NCBI RefSeq assembly: GCF_024495425.1
Contig: NZ_JANHJR010000004.1
Location: 1-64,000 of the forward strand
Length of the DNA: 64,000 nucleotides
Origin: Haloarchaeobius litoreus
GTDB taxonomy: Archaea > Halobacteriota > Halobacteria > Halobacteriales > Natrialbaceae
Direction: 5' to 3'
Program-made: the position numbers and the translations under genes
In this document: one piece after another, positions 53,189 to 62,189 of the stretch
How positions within the stretch are numbered: the stretch's first letter is position 1
Layout: each line of letters starts with the position of its first letter
The notes under the pieces: model-generated
The model's input: the letters and a program-made list of their open reading frames with translations, nothing else
Told to the model about the DNA's origin: nothing
Database searches by the model: none

Positions 53189-53277
53189 CTCGATACAGGT
53201 TTCCGCGACTTGAGTGAAAATAGTAGGTCGGTCACCTTGATGGATCGAACCGTCACCGGGCGCAGAAAAATACCCAC

Positions 53278-53385
53278 ATGCGTATTCTCTCTGAACGGTA
53301 CGACGGCGCGGTGGACAAGGGGGTCATCATCTACGGGTGTCGTGAGACGTTGGATGTCCGCGCCTTTCACATCCGCTCGACATGA
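53278..53385 (+). CDS. 35-codon ORF
   Basis: ATG 53278 to TGA 53383-53385, peptide MRILSERYDGAVDKGVII... with balanced composition including Cys. It may be a small gene or a fragment of a larger dead gene. Only composition and an A-rich stretch just upstream support it. Confidence 0.25.
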   Translation: MRILSERYDGAVDKGVIIYGCRETLDVRAFHIRST

Positions 53386-53418
53386 CCCCTATTCGTCGGA
53401 GGCAGTTCTAAAACGGGA

Positions 53419-53448
53419 GTTATAATGGTCACCTTCCTACGTGGGCAC
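53419..53448 (+). promoter_or_regulatory. Promoter of the AlbA_2-type gene
   Basis: GTTATAATGG at 53419-53428 lies 21-30 nt before ATG 53449. This argues that ATG 53424-53426, which is part of the TATA box, is not the start. Confidence 0.45.
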
Positions 53449-54375
53449 ATGAGTGTCACCGACTATCCGTGCGACCCCAATGAGTGGTCAGAGGATACAA
53501 TAAGAACGTTGATAAATGAGGGTCGGCGGGAGGACTCTCATCTCGAATTCAAGAGCAGGTTTCGCGGTGCGAGATGGGAGGGCGATCGAGGAAAAGAGAT
53601 TCGTAAAGAGGCGATGGCCTTCGCGAATCACGACGGTGGACACATCGTATTCGGTGTCTACGACGACGATGATGATGCTGCCGACGGCATCGGAAACGTC
53701 CAAGCGTTCGCCGCCGAGGAAAACCCACGCCGAGAGGTCTCAGACATCCTCCAGAAAATTGAGCCACAAGTTGACTACGTAGTGAATTCGTTCAACGTGG
53801 GTGGTAAGGGGATGGTGGTCGTGTACGTTGAAGAGGCACTCCGACCTCCAGTCACAACGCCCGGAGAGGGAACCTACTACCGCCATACCGAGAACTCCCT
53901 TCCCATGACCCCTGACCAGATGCGAGGAATGCTCGCTGAGTTCAGTGAAAGGGAGGCAGCGATCAGACAGCTAGAGAAGGAGTTGCAGTTCTTCTTCGAT
54001 GCATGCGAACACTACGACTTCACTCCCCACGAGAGCAGAGGCCCGTACTTTGAAGCGGTAAATGTCTCGGGACTCAAGAAGGCAATCAGGGGGCGGCACG
54101 GACTGTGGCAGGATGAGACGGCGAGGAAGAAGCTGAGAGGGATCAATCCTGTGCTGACCAGTATCGAGATGTCTGCGGATGACTGGAAGCGGTTATCGAA
54201 CTCCGACTCTCTCCCAACGGGCAATATTGGCCCGTTCAGTTCGAAGGATGATCGCAAAACACAAACCGAGGAATACACAGAGATTCTGGAAGAAGATGTC
54301 AGCAGGTTGTGGGAGCTGTGTCAGCAATTGGTGGAGGCCTGCGATCTTGATGTAGAGATCAGGGGCAGACCTTGA
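53449..54375 (+). CDS. AlbA_2 / Schlafen-type (divergent AAA_4) protein
   Basis: 308 residues from ATG 53449. The AlbA_2 domain (about 20-150) shows REDSHLEFKSRF, KEAMAFANHDGGHIVFGVYD and the TYYRHTENS motif near its end. A coiled-coil and helical C-terminus follows. Bacterial and eukaryotic relatives (Schlafen) include tRNA-cleaving and antiviral factors; most prokaryotic ones are putative regulators. Stand-alone gene in the accessory island. Confidence 0.75.
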   Translation: MSVTDYPCDPNEWSEDTIRTLINEGRREDSHLEFKSRFRGARWEGDRGKEIRKEAMAFANHDGGHIVFGVYDDDDDAADGIGNVQAFAAEENPRREVSDILQKIEPQVDYVVNSFNVGGKGMVVVYVEEALRPPVTTPGEGTYYRHTENSLPMTPDQMRGMLAEFSEREAAIRQLEKELQFFFDACEHYDFTPHESRGPYFEAVNVSGLKKAIRGRHGLWQDETARKKLRGINPVLTSIEMSADDWKRLSNSDSLPTGNIGPFSSKDDRKTQTEEYTEILEEDVSRLWELCQQLVEACDLDVEIRGRP

Positions 54376-54655
54376 CTATGATCGAGACAATACCGATCTG
54401 GCATACAACCTCTATGATGTGAGTATCAACCGAAGTTGGCACCCACATTTTGACAGCCATACTATAGGTACATTGGGCCGTCCAGAACCACGTAAAGGAC
54501 TCCGCCCAGCTCTCGTCCAAGTGCCAGTACCGGCGCTGATCAAGGCTCCCGAAGAGATTATGATTCATCACCGGGGTAAACGCTAATACTAAATTAGCGG
54601 CCCCTATCAGTGCTATGCCGGCATTTAATCCGCTCGAACGAGATGGGTGAACCAT
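54359..54655 (-). CDS. Possible small membrane protein
   Basis: 98 residues from ATG 54655, one clear TM (about 10-30, AGIALIGAANLVLAFTP) and protein-like sequence (SLDQRRYWHLDESWAESFTW). It overlaps the end of the AlbA_2 gene by 17 bp and starts at the same CATG as the HerA relic on the other strand, sharing the start-codon bases. A hairpin CGCTAAT-ACTAA-ATTAGCG (54581-54599) lies inside. Evidence is modest. Confidence 0.3.
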   Translation of the reverse strand: MVHPSRSSGLNAGIALIGAANLVLAFTPVMNHNLFGSLDQRRYWHLDESWAESFTWFWTAQCTYSMAVKMWVPTSVDTHIIEVVCQIGIVSIIVKVCP

Positions 54656-55804
54656 GCCCGACGGCAGCGGTCCCGGTCGCGTCGAAAAGTACACCGACCG
54701 GCAGGTCGAACGCGTCCGCCGGTGTGTTCGCGAACCAAACCGGTCGGACATTCTGAAGACGATTCGACTGGGCCGCAGAGGGAACATACCGTCGCCGAAA
54801 CCAACCAGTGGACGAAGCCGGGGTGGTCGAAGGCAACCATCCGAAACAATGCCCGCGACCTCCGCATCCTCGCCGGTCAACTGCAGGGTCTCGACGAGGA
54901 GGTATTCGTCCCCGACGTTGATCATACTCGGAGCCCCTCGACAGAAGAGAGCCAGCAGCTCACCATCCCGTTCTCTGTGGCAAAGCACGAGCCGGAACTT
55001 CTGATGCCGTTCGATCAGATGTCGGACGTAACCCGCGGGGCCATCACCAGCTGTCTCGACGCGTACTTCAGCTGCTTCGACGGGGACAACGATGACTGGC
55101 CGATGCGTCCGGTCGCTGACCCGACGTAGGATGACTTCGTACAGGTCCTCGACTAGCACGAACACGAGGACAGCCAACTCCGCCAGTGGAACAGCATCGG
55201 CGACGGAACGTGGGACGCGATGTGCCGCCATACTAAACAGCGGGACTACTCTGATGTCTTCGACACTGGGACGAACCCGTTCCCCGACATCTCCGACCAG
55301 CTCTTCCGGGAGGGGCAGGTCTCGGTAATTCCCACGAGCCACCTCCGGGGAGATAAGGAGTATCTCGTCGTGCTCTCGATCCGCTCGTACATCATCGAGA
55401 ACAAAATCGATGACTTCGGCGTTGACCCCGCAGTCAAGCGCACGCCGATGCTCGTGGCCGTTGACGAGGCCCACAACTACTTCTCCAGCCCGTCGAACAT
55501 CCGCGAGGCCTACATAGTTGGGAAGGCCCGCGAGGCCGTCAAGCAGGGCCGGAAAGACAAACTCGGGCTGCTGATGATCACGCAGAACCCGGGAGACATC
55601 GACGGTGACATCCTCAAGCAAGTCAACACCAACGTCTTCCTCCAACTGCGCAGTGAGGTCGTTGAAGACGTGTCGTCAGTCCCGCGCGGCTTTCGCAGGG
55701 ACATCCCGAAGTTCGCCAAGGGACAGGCTATCGTCAAAGCTCCAGACGTTGAGGCGGTTGAGGTGGTCGGCCTCCCCTATTGTCTCACACGGCACGATAA
55801 CTGA
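54654..55804 (+). pseudogene. Decayed HerA-type DNA-translocating ATPase
   Basis: It starts with MPDGSGPGRVEKYTDRQVERV, shifts frame near 54780, continues (REHTVAETNQWTKPGW) to TAG 55127-55129 and a second stop at 55154-55156, then reads open to 55804. The last part contains MLVAVDEAHNYF (Walker B), MITQNPGDID and LRSEVVEDVSSVPRGF, hallmarks of HerA. The Walker A region is missing. So at least one frameshift, two stops and a deletion. Intact HerA works with nucleases in repair or defence. Confidence 0.7.
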
Positions 55805-55863
55805 GCAACCAGACCGGGACGAATAGCTTCATTAATTTTAGTATAGTATTCACTTAGCGAGGC

Positions 55864-57447
55864 ATGACGAACACAGGAGAGCAGGATGGACATTTGGCGA
55901 GTGGTGATTTATCCGGGGAGAAATTCGAAGGGGAGGACTTTCGACATGCAGACCTCAAGAATGCTGATTTCGAGGGTGCAACCTTTAGGATGTGCACACT
56001 GTTTGGAGCGAATCTAGAGGGCGCAAATTTTCGCAATGCTGACTTGTCTTATCAACATTCCCGTGAGTGGCTTACTCCGACATATGAAAAACTCAAAAAA
56101 GAGCATATTGAAGACGTAGTCGGGTTTCACTATCCTGTCGAGCTTTCCAATACAAACCTGGTCGGGGCAGATTTCGGTGGAGCAGATATTTCTGAGGGTT
56201 ATATAAATGAGGCGGATCTTGTGGGCGCTGACTTCACTGGAGCCAAACTTCCGAAAGCCCGACTACAACATGCCGATCTCACGAACGCTGATTTCCGTTG
56301 TGCCGATCTATCCGATGCTGATTTGACGGGTTCTGATCTCAGTGGGGCAGACCTCCGCGAAGCCGATTGTAGTGAGGCAACCTTCAAAGAGGCAGACCTC
56401 TCCAATGCGAGACTGCGGGGTGCGAATTTTGAGCGGGCTACGCTAGATGATGCGAATCTCTGTAACACGAACCTCACCCGGGCCAATCTCTCACGTGCAA
56501 CGATCGACGGGGCTGCTCTCGATCATGCGGTTTTTGACGACACCGACCTTCGAGACCTCAGCTTGAGGGGCGCCGATCTGTCTGGTGTTGATTTTTCGGG
56601 GTTTGACCTTTCCGGGGTAGCTCTTCGTGACTGTAATTTGGCGAGCGCGAATTTTCGACAAACGAATCTCTCGAATGCTGACCTGAGTGCTGCGACACTT
56701 TCAGAAGCAGATCTCCGCGAGGCCAACCTGCGAAATGCAGAACTTCCGGATACAGACTTGGTGGATGCAAACCTCTGGCGGGCCGACATTCAGGGGATCA
56801 ACCTCAAAGGAGCGGACATGCGCGGTGCCGTCTTAGTGGGAACTCACCTAAGCGAAAGCTGGGCTGGAAAGCCCACGACTAAGGCCCGGAAACTGCTAAT
56901 TGATTCATACAACATGATTGATGTGTCGGTGAAGGATATTGTTCCCCAGTACAGGGCATTGCTCAGATCGATTTTCCGTAGTCCGAAAGTCCGCAAAGTA
57001 GCCCTCATAACCGCATTCCTCTATACAACAATAGAGGGAGTCACACTCATTGCGAATCTCTATTCGGGTTCAAACTATGTCCCACTGCTGACTTCGCTTA
57101 AAGGGGAATTCGTCGAACAGTCAGTCCCCCTAGCCTTCTCGCTCACCGCCTTCGTTCTCGTTGGTCTCGCCGTCGTGACGGCCATTGAGCGAGTTTCGTA
57201 TCAAGGTGACGAGGGGACAGACTACAGACCGCTTCTCGTTGGGTTCAGGGATAGCACGTATTTCGCCATCTCGGCCTCTTTATTCGGGATTGTGTTCCTT
57301 ACATTCGATAATATCCTCAGCGGGCCCGGGGTGCCAGTCGGTATCGCAGTCTTTTTCGGCCTTTTTTACTTGTATTTGTTCGTGCTGACGGGGATGGTGG
57401 TCACCGCGAAGGACATTGTGGATCTAGTTTTCAGACTCACAAGCTGA
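55864..57447 (+). CDS. Pentapeptide-repeat protein with four C-terminal TM helices
   Basis: 527 residues. About 12-335 is a long run of A(D/N)LXX repeats with a break near 65-100, forming a right-handed beta-helix. From about 375 there are four TM segments (RKVALITAFLYTTIEGV, PLAFSLTAFVLVGLAVV, YFAISASLFGIVFL, GIAVFFGLFYLYLFVL). This resembles pentapeptide proteins fused to ion-channel-like TM regions. The sequence is AT-richer than its neighbours, a sign of transfer. TATA-like TTTTAGTATAG about 27-35 nt upstream. Confidence 0.8.
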   Translation: MTNTGEQDGHLASGDLSGEKFEGEDFRHADLKNADFEGATFRMCTLFGANLEGANFRNADLSYQHSREWLTPTYEKLKKEHIEDVVGFHYPVELSNTNLVGADFGGADISEGYINEADLVGADFTGAKLPKARLQHADLTNADFRCADLSDADLTGSDLSGADLREADCSEATFKEADLSNARLRGANFERATLDDANLCNTNLTRANLSRATIDGAALDHAVFDDTDLRDLSLRGADLSGVDFSGFDLSGVALRDCNLASANFRQTNLSNADLSAATLSEADLREANLRNAELPDTDLVDANLWRADIQGINLKGADMRGAVLVGTHLSESWAGKPTTKARKLLIDSYNMIDVSVKDIVPQYRALLRSIFRSPKVRKVALITAFLYTTIEGVTLIANLYSGSNYVPLLTSLKGEFVEQSVPLAFSLTAFVLVGLAVVTAIERVSYQGDEGTDYRPLLVGFRDSTYFAISASLFGIVFLTFDNILSGPGVPVGIAVFFGLFYLYLFVLTGMVVTAKDIVDLVFRLTS

Positions 57448-57989
57448 TAGATCAAGCCTATGGACGACAGCAGCCCGGAGTCAATGCAGTTCGTGATCGA
57501 AAATGGAAGGCTCACTGAGAGGCCCCAACCAGCGGCCAATTAACGGACGAACACGCCGGCGATCGTACCCAGCCGGCGACGAGTCCGAGTTCTCGGTCGA
57601 GGTTGAAATTTCATAACGTTGGCCACGGCCGGAGAGATCATGAACGGGATCACGCGTCCGTCGACGCACTCGTGGAGTGTGCCCGCATCGAGCTCACGCA
57701 TGAGGCCGTGGGTGCCGTCTTCGTCTCCCGACAGGTCGGGCGGCCGATGCAGACGCAGTACGTCGCCCGAGACGACGACGGTTAGCAGTTCCAGAAGCGG
57801 CACTTCGACGACCGGCTGGGCTGGCACGAGACTACCATCCCTCGACGAACCGTTCGCGACGAGCTCATCACCCGGCCCGCGCTGTCGCCCTCGACGTAAA
57901 CGGAGCAGGCAGGTGAAAGAGCAGCCAGCAGGCCAGACACGTTCGTCGTGAAGCCAGTTCGAGAGCTCCAAACGCGGTAGCGGCTGGGA
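57448..57989. other. Degenerate coding remnants
   Basis: Gene-like codon patterns occur but are broken: 27 codons from ATG 57460 to TAA 57541-57543 and, after frame changes, 57603-57785 then on past a TAG to 57899 (DALVECARIELTHEAVG, GRPMQTQYVARDDDG). I take this as one or two dead genes of unknown family. Confidence 0.35.
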
Positions 57990-58031
57990 TTAACCAACAT
58001 TCCGTGCCGATACCGACACAGTGTTGGTTAA
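57990..58031. repeat. Inverted repeat TTAACCAACA-N22-TGTTGGTTAA (copy 2)
   Basis: Arms 57990-57999 and 58022-58031, identical to copies 1 and 3. It ends 132 bp before the BglII-like gene, upstream of that gene's TATA box. Confidence 0.65.
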
Positions 58032-58128
58032 CGCTAGGGCTGGATCCACTCCCTCGCCCCCACCCACCGCCCAATTCCTCGAGTCAATGAATCCTAGCGA
58101 TCAGTCGGCTCGAACGGCGGTCGCGACG

Positions 58129-58162
58129 GGTTTTATAGGGCCGCTGTTAGTCGAAAGCGAGT
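58129..58162 (+). promoter_or_regulatory. Leaderless-type promoter of the BglII-like gene
   Basis: GGTTTTATAGGG at 58129-58140 is a strong TATA box, 23-34 nt before ATG 58163. Confidence 0.55.
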
Positions 58163-58708
58163 ATGGTCGTCGTCAAGGAGGTCACCAAACTGAGCGAGCG
58201 CCGCACCCAGACCTCGTCCGAGGCGTTTCCGGACGATGCACTGTCGTCGATTCGGTCGGCCGTCGAGGCCGTCCCGGCAAGCGTCTTCGACGGGTCGACG
58301 AAACACACGGAGGTCGCTGGGCTCGATGCCGAAATCGCCGACGGGCTCTCACAGTACGAGTACGAGGGGGATGCTGCCGGCGGCTACAACCCGAACTGCA
58401 AGCTCTGGTCGCATCAGGGGTTCAACTACAGCGTCGACCTCTACGACGCCGACGCCCGCATCGCCATCGAGGTCGAGAAGAGCGAACGGAAGAACGTCAG
58501 CGACGACCTCCTCAAGTTCCAGAAGGGGTACCGCACCCAGAAGGACGGCCGGTCGAAGATCGAGTTCGGCTGTCTGGTGGTGCCGGTGAACTATCTCGGG
58601 CGACATAACCTCTACCAGCACAGCCTGACCAAGCTCGACTTCATGAAGGGCGTCCTGTTCATCGACGACGTCGCCGTCATCGGCTATCGCGACCCGCGAC
58701 CTGACTGA
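58163..58708 (+). CDS. BglII/BstYI-type restriction endonuclease homologue
   Basis: 181 residues. A helical N-terminus is followed by NPNCKLWSHQGFNYSVDLYDADARIAIEVEKSE (outline; about 75-112) with Asp and ExE-K metal ligands (VDLYDADARIAIEVEK) and LLKFQKGYRTQ, the BglII-family pattern. Such enzymes cut unmethylated GATC-containing sites in bacteria. No DNA methyltransferase is next to it, so it is an orphan here or has a different function. Confidence 0.65.
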   Translation: MVVVKEVTKLSERRTQTSSEAFPDDALSSIRSAVEAVPASVFDGSTKHTEVAGLDAEIADGLSQYEYEGDAAGGYNPNCKLWSHQGFNYSVDLYDADARIAIEVEKSERKNVSDDLLKFQKGYRTQKDGRSKIEFGCLVVPVNYLGRHNLYQHSLTKLDFMKGVLFIDDVAVIGYRDPRPD

Positions 58709-58782
58709 CGCTGTTCGCTCTGGCTGTTTGTCGGCGCCGGGAGGCGGTCAGCGCGCGATAGTGTACGCGGCGTAATCCAAAC

Positions 58783-58919
58783 ATGCCTGGTCCCGACCCT
58801 CACGACGACACGATTGCCGACTACGAACAGTTCGAGCGACGCTGCTCACCCAAAGCCACGACGCCCCCGGCGTCCACACGGTGGACGTCTACGTCCTCTG
58901 AGCCAAATTATTGTTCAGA
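58783..58919 (+). pseudogene. Short frameshifted gene fragment
   Basis: ATG 58783 begins MPGPDPHDDTIADYEQFERR; skipping one base near 58842 continues as LLTQSHDAPGVHTVDVYVL to TGA 58900-58902. The two parts look like a small protein or the N-terminus of a longer one with a single-base deletion. Family unknown. Confidence 0.3.
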
Positions 58920-59300
58920 TTCGGACATCTCTTTAACGTCGTTCCAAACCTCCCCTAATTCATCTTCTATATGTCCTTTTGCGGCACCTTCGATCCACTC
59001 ATCCAACGGCATCTCACCTCCACCATGCTGGTGAGCAAACTGGACGGTATCGCCGGCCTCGTTGATGCTTACGAACTCGAACCGGAACCAGTCTCCGCTG
59101 GAAATTAGCTCACCGTCGTGGTAGTAGTCACAAGCATTCTGCAGTGTCCCTTCGCGAACACGAATTTTCCAGTCTACCTGACGGGTGTCGAGCACCCCAC
59201 GCACTACACTAATCACGCCACCAACCCGATTGGGGTCGGGAATACGATAATGGTCTGTGTGCATTTCGTTCCGAATCTTCTGGTACGTTGGTTCTCGCAT
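58908..59300 (-). CDS. Hypothetical protein, 130 residues
   Basis: From ATG 59300 (GTG 59303 possible). Soluble, beta-rich middle (DWKIRVREGTLQN, YYHDGELISSGDWFRFEF) and His-Gly-rich QFAHQHGGGEM. Unknown family. It diverges from the 383-residue gene. Confidence 0.5.
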   Translation of the reverse strand: MREPTYQKIRNEMHTDHYRIPDPNRVGGVISVVRGVLDTRQVDWKIRVREGTLQNACDYYHDGELISSGDWFRFEFVSINEAGDTVQFAHQHGGGEMPLDEWIEGAAKGHIEDELGEVWNDVKEMSESEQ

Positions 59301-59404
59301 CACGAATTGGTTGTAAACCGGGGGGAGAATAGGGATTTTTGCACCAACCCCCGCGTGCGAGCGTGAAAAGAGGCAAGTGAGTACTACCCAATCGTTCCGT
59401 ATCG

Positions 59405-60556
59405 ATGGAGAACCGAGCCCAAGCCTTCTGGAACGAAACCAAGCTCACCCAGGGAAATGACTTTGCTGTCTCAGGAGGTCTCTGTTGGCAATTGCCTGAC
59501 TCAGATGCTCCAGTGTTATCTGTGTCCGGTGGGCCAAGTGGGTTCAGTTCCGTCCTGGCTCAACCAATTGGGACAAACCGAACCATCGCACTCACAATCA
59601 AGGAGTCGCCCGAGCCAGGAATCTATACGTTCACACCGGCAACTGCTGACGACGAACTCGAGATCCGACTTGAGTTTGCGGAGGAACCGTTTCCCGAACC
59701 GCAGATGCACACTCTTAATTTGAGTTCCGAACTCCGCGGTGTCGAGGTTGGCGACGACATCGTGGTGGGTCTTCGAAAAGATGGAGTCGAACAGCCGGCC
59801 GTCAAAGAGATTCAAGGAACAGCGATTGCAGTAGTGGATTCGAGTGGGGCTGTTCCCAATCCGTCCCAGCCATTCATCGACTACTCAGAATCCCCGGTCG
59901 TTTCTGTGTTGATTGACTTCTCTGGCCAAGCTAGTGTGGAGAGAAACAATCTCAAAATCCTCCCCTTGATTTCACACAGGCTCAATCCACCCAGCGGTCC
60001 CCAGGGGACCGTCGACGTATTCGGTACCTCGAAGCCATTCAGCATCCAGTGGGAAGGCAAAAGCGATACCCCAGCACTCTCAGTCGAATACGTCAGAGTC
60101 GATCCACAGGCCGCTGAATCATGGACAGTGAGGAATGAATCACTTCCCGAAATTCATTTCTCGCCGCTCACTGAGCTCAGTCTTCCACAGCGGGTCAAGC
60201 AGCTCAAGTCAGCAATCGACCAAGCTTCGGAGCTCTCCCTTTCTGAGGACGTTCTGCGCAAGTTGGCATCTGCTGTGGATGGCGAAGTCCCCCCTGTGGA
60301 AGTTACGGTACGGTATGAGTCTTCAAAGAGTGACCAGATACTAACGAAAACTGGAACCCTTGAGTCAGTTGCCTCCTTCTATTACGCAGATCGGAATCGG
60401 GCATGTCACCAGATCCGGTTCGTTGACAAAAAATTACACTATCTCTTGCTTGATTCACACGCCGACGCAGCGTCACCAGTCGGTCTGTACAGTAAGTCCT
60501 ACGCCCGACACTGGGACACTGATTTGGGTGGCGTGCGAAGCATCGAAATCTCCTGA
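59405..60556 (+). CDS. Hypothetical protein, 383 residues
   Basis: No signal peptide or TM. The N-terminal 200 residues are beta-rich with repeated PxP and sequon-free loops; a helix at about 258-292 (LPQRVKQLKSAIDQASELSL) precedes a beta C-domain. AT-richer than the core genome. No motif that indicates function. Confidence 0.55.
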   Translation: MENRAQAFWNETKLTQGNDFAVSGGLCWQLPDSDAPVLSVSGGPSGFSSVLAQPIGTNRTIALTIKESPEPGIYTFTPATADDELEIRLEFAEEPFPEPQMHTLNLSSELRGVEVGDDIVVGLRKDGVEQPAVKEIQGTAIAVVDSSGAVPNPSQPFIDYSESPVVSVLIDFSGQASVERNNLKILPLISHRLNPPSGPQGTVDVFGTSKPFSIQWEGKSDTPALSVEYVRVDPQAAESWTVRNESLPEIHFSPLTELSLPQRVKQLKSAIDQASELSLSEDVLRKLASAVDGEVPPVEVTVRYESSKSDQILTKTGTLESVASFYYADRNRACHQIRFVDKKLHYLLLDSHADAASPVGLYSKSYARHWDTDLGGVRSIEIS

Positions 60557-61120
60557 TTGACATCCTCATCAGCTGAACCTTCCGCGACTTCCACCCCGGC
60601 GCCTAGGCCCAAACCGTGGGAGAGGGCGATCAGGTTTCTTACCCGGCCTGTGTCCACTGTGCCTTCCAGGCGGAGACGGATCCCGATGCAATCCTCGGAA
60701 CACACACCTTCGAAGACGTCCTGTTCACTGTCGACACGGAGACGCCCCAGATCGCGCTCCCCGAATCCGTCGAGTCGCAGGTTGGAACACAGAGCAAGCC
60801 CTTCATGGCGGCCGCATTCTTCCACTTCAAGGCGACAGACTGACTCGACCGCCACCGCGCCTACCATGCCGTTTAGGAGGCGGATGCGTTCACCGTCGCC
60901 TTCGAGGCCGACTACGAATCGGGCAACCTGACTATCACTGTCGAACGAGTTGAGGAGGCCTGAGACCCATTGGCGCGAGAGAGGGGTTTTTGGAGCGCCG
61001 GCGATGGCTGCCGGCGCAGCAGGCGAGAGCAATGACTCCCTGTGTGTCAGTGTTTCGGGGTTATCGAGATGCACATAGTGGTTTCGCTCTGATAGAGGCA
61101 TCGGCACACTAGCCACCGGA
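60557..61120. pseudogene. Dead gene remnant
   Basis: A plus-strand frame from about 60616 (GEGDQVSYPACVHCAFQAE) runs to TGA 60841-60843, continues through a TAG near 60874-60876 to TGA at 60961-60963 with a protein-like end (FEADYESGNLTITVERVEEA). The C-x2-C and beta pattern suggest an eroded small metal-binding or surface protein. Nothing is seen in the last 150 bp. Confidence 0.4.
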
Positions 61121-61141
61121 AGGTCCACGAGCGAGAGATTT

Positions 61142-61840
61142 ATGCTGTCTGCAATACAGTTCGTGAACGTGACCGAGACATTCGTCAACGCACTCCGAGA
61201 GGAGTTCCGGCCCCGGACCGTCGCTGCCGTCCTGGCCGTTCTCGTGGCGCTCGCCGTGGTCGGCGACGACCTCTGGCAGGTCGCGTATCTCGGTGCGCTG
61301 GCGGCACTCGCGGGCGTGCTGAGCGCCGCGATGGAAGCCAAGATCCTCGACCGACGTCTGGTCTGGATCGCCGTTGGATGCGTTCTCGGGGTTGGCGGCG
61401 CAGTCCTTTGGCTCTCCGGCGAGGGCAACATCGCCGGACGTGTCCTCGCTGCCGTCGCGCTTCTTGCCGGTCCCTGGCTGGCTCTCGATAGCGCGGTCGC
61501 CCGCTGGACGGGGATCGACACGGCCGCCGACCGCCCCGATCTCGGGCTCGAGGACGCGGACGCCGGTGAGGCCATGTTGACGATTCAGGTGACGCGACTC
61601 GTCCACGAGGAACTCCGTGCAGCGGACCACCCCCTGACGGTCGGCGAGCTCGCGGAACGGACCGACATCGGGGAACGCCGCGTCCAGACCGCCATCAAGT
61701 TCCTGGAACACGACGCTCGGGCGACTGCCACCGATGGCGGATACGTCCGCGACGACACCTACGCCGGCAAACGAGGTGAGGTCCGCCGGCTTGGTCGCCG
61801 ACTGACCAGGCCCGTCCGCCTGCTCGCTGCTGCCCAGTGA
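61142..61840 (+). CDS. Membrane protein with C-terminal winged helix
   Basis: 232 residues from ATG 61142. Four TM helices (about 25-120) are followed by an HTH of about 70 residues (HPLTVGELAERTDIGERRVQ, about 160-180). GTG 61169 may be the true start, because GATTTATG at 61136-61143 looks like the TATA box of a leaderless transcript. It may be a membrane-tethered regulator. Family unknown. Confidence 0.6.
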   Translation: MLSAIQFVNVTETFVNALREEFRPRTVAAVLAVLVALAVVGDDLWQVAYLGALAALAGVLSAAMEAKILDRRLVWIAVGCVLGVGGAVLWLSGEGNIAGRVLAAVALLAGPWLALDSAVARWTGIDTAADRPDLGLEDADAGEAMLTIQVTRLVHEELRAADHPLTVGELAERTDIGERRVQTAIKFLEHDARATATDGGYVRDDTYAGKRGEVRRLGRRLTRPVRLLAAAQ

Positions 61841-61903
61841 GTCCTAGCCGTACCAACCAACGATTGTGAATCGCTACGAACTGATCGCGCTCAATTTCCT
61901 CGA

Positions 61904-62086
61904 CTAGATAGTGCCGTCAGACTCGTCTGCTTCCGCAGCCGTAACATCCAGCAAGACGTCTTCGAGTGTGCTGTCGTCCCCGGGTTCCAGGCGGTCTTTC
62001 AAATCTGCTGGCGGTCCCTCTGCAACGAGCTGGCCGTCGTAGAGTATCCCGACATCGGTAGCGATTTCCTCGACGACAGGGAATTC
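61904..62086 (-). pseudogene. C-terminal fragment of an ABC-2-type transporter ATPase
   Basis: About 60 codons reading VVEEIATDVGILYDGQLVAEG and then DDSTLEDVLLDVT to the stop at 61904. This is the end of an export-type ABC ATPase, after the H-loop. Walker A, signature and Walker B are absent, so it is a relic. Confidence 0.6.
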
Positions 62087-62189
62087 GAACAGAGCGCGGG
62101 CCTGCATTCGAAGCTGCCCAAGCCCAGTGCTTTCTGGAGGATACACAGAGCCGAGATTTTGGAAAGTCAACAATCTCAATCGTGGAAAG

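Noticed and set aside
54359-55645. 428-codon minus-strand frame over the HerA relic
   Set aside because: Most of it is antisense to HerA motifs. Only its last 98 codons might be a small membrane gene, listed with low confidence.
60499-61575. 358-codon minus-strand frame
   Set aside because: It crosses three different plus-strand features and has a Ser/Arg-rich shadow composition; no motif.
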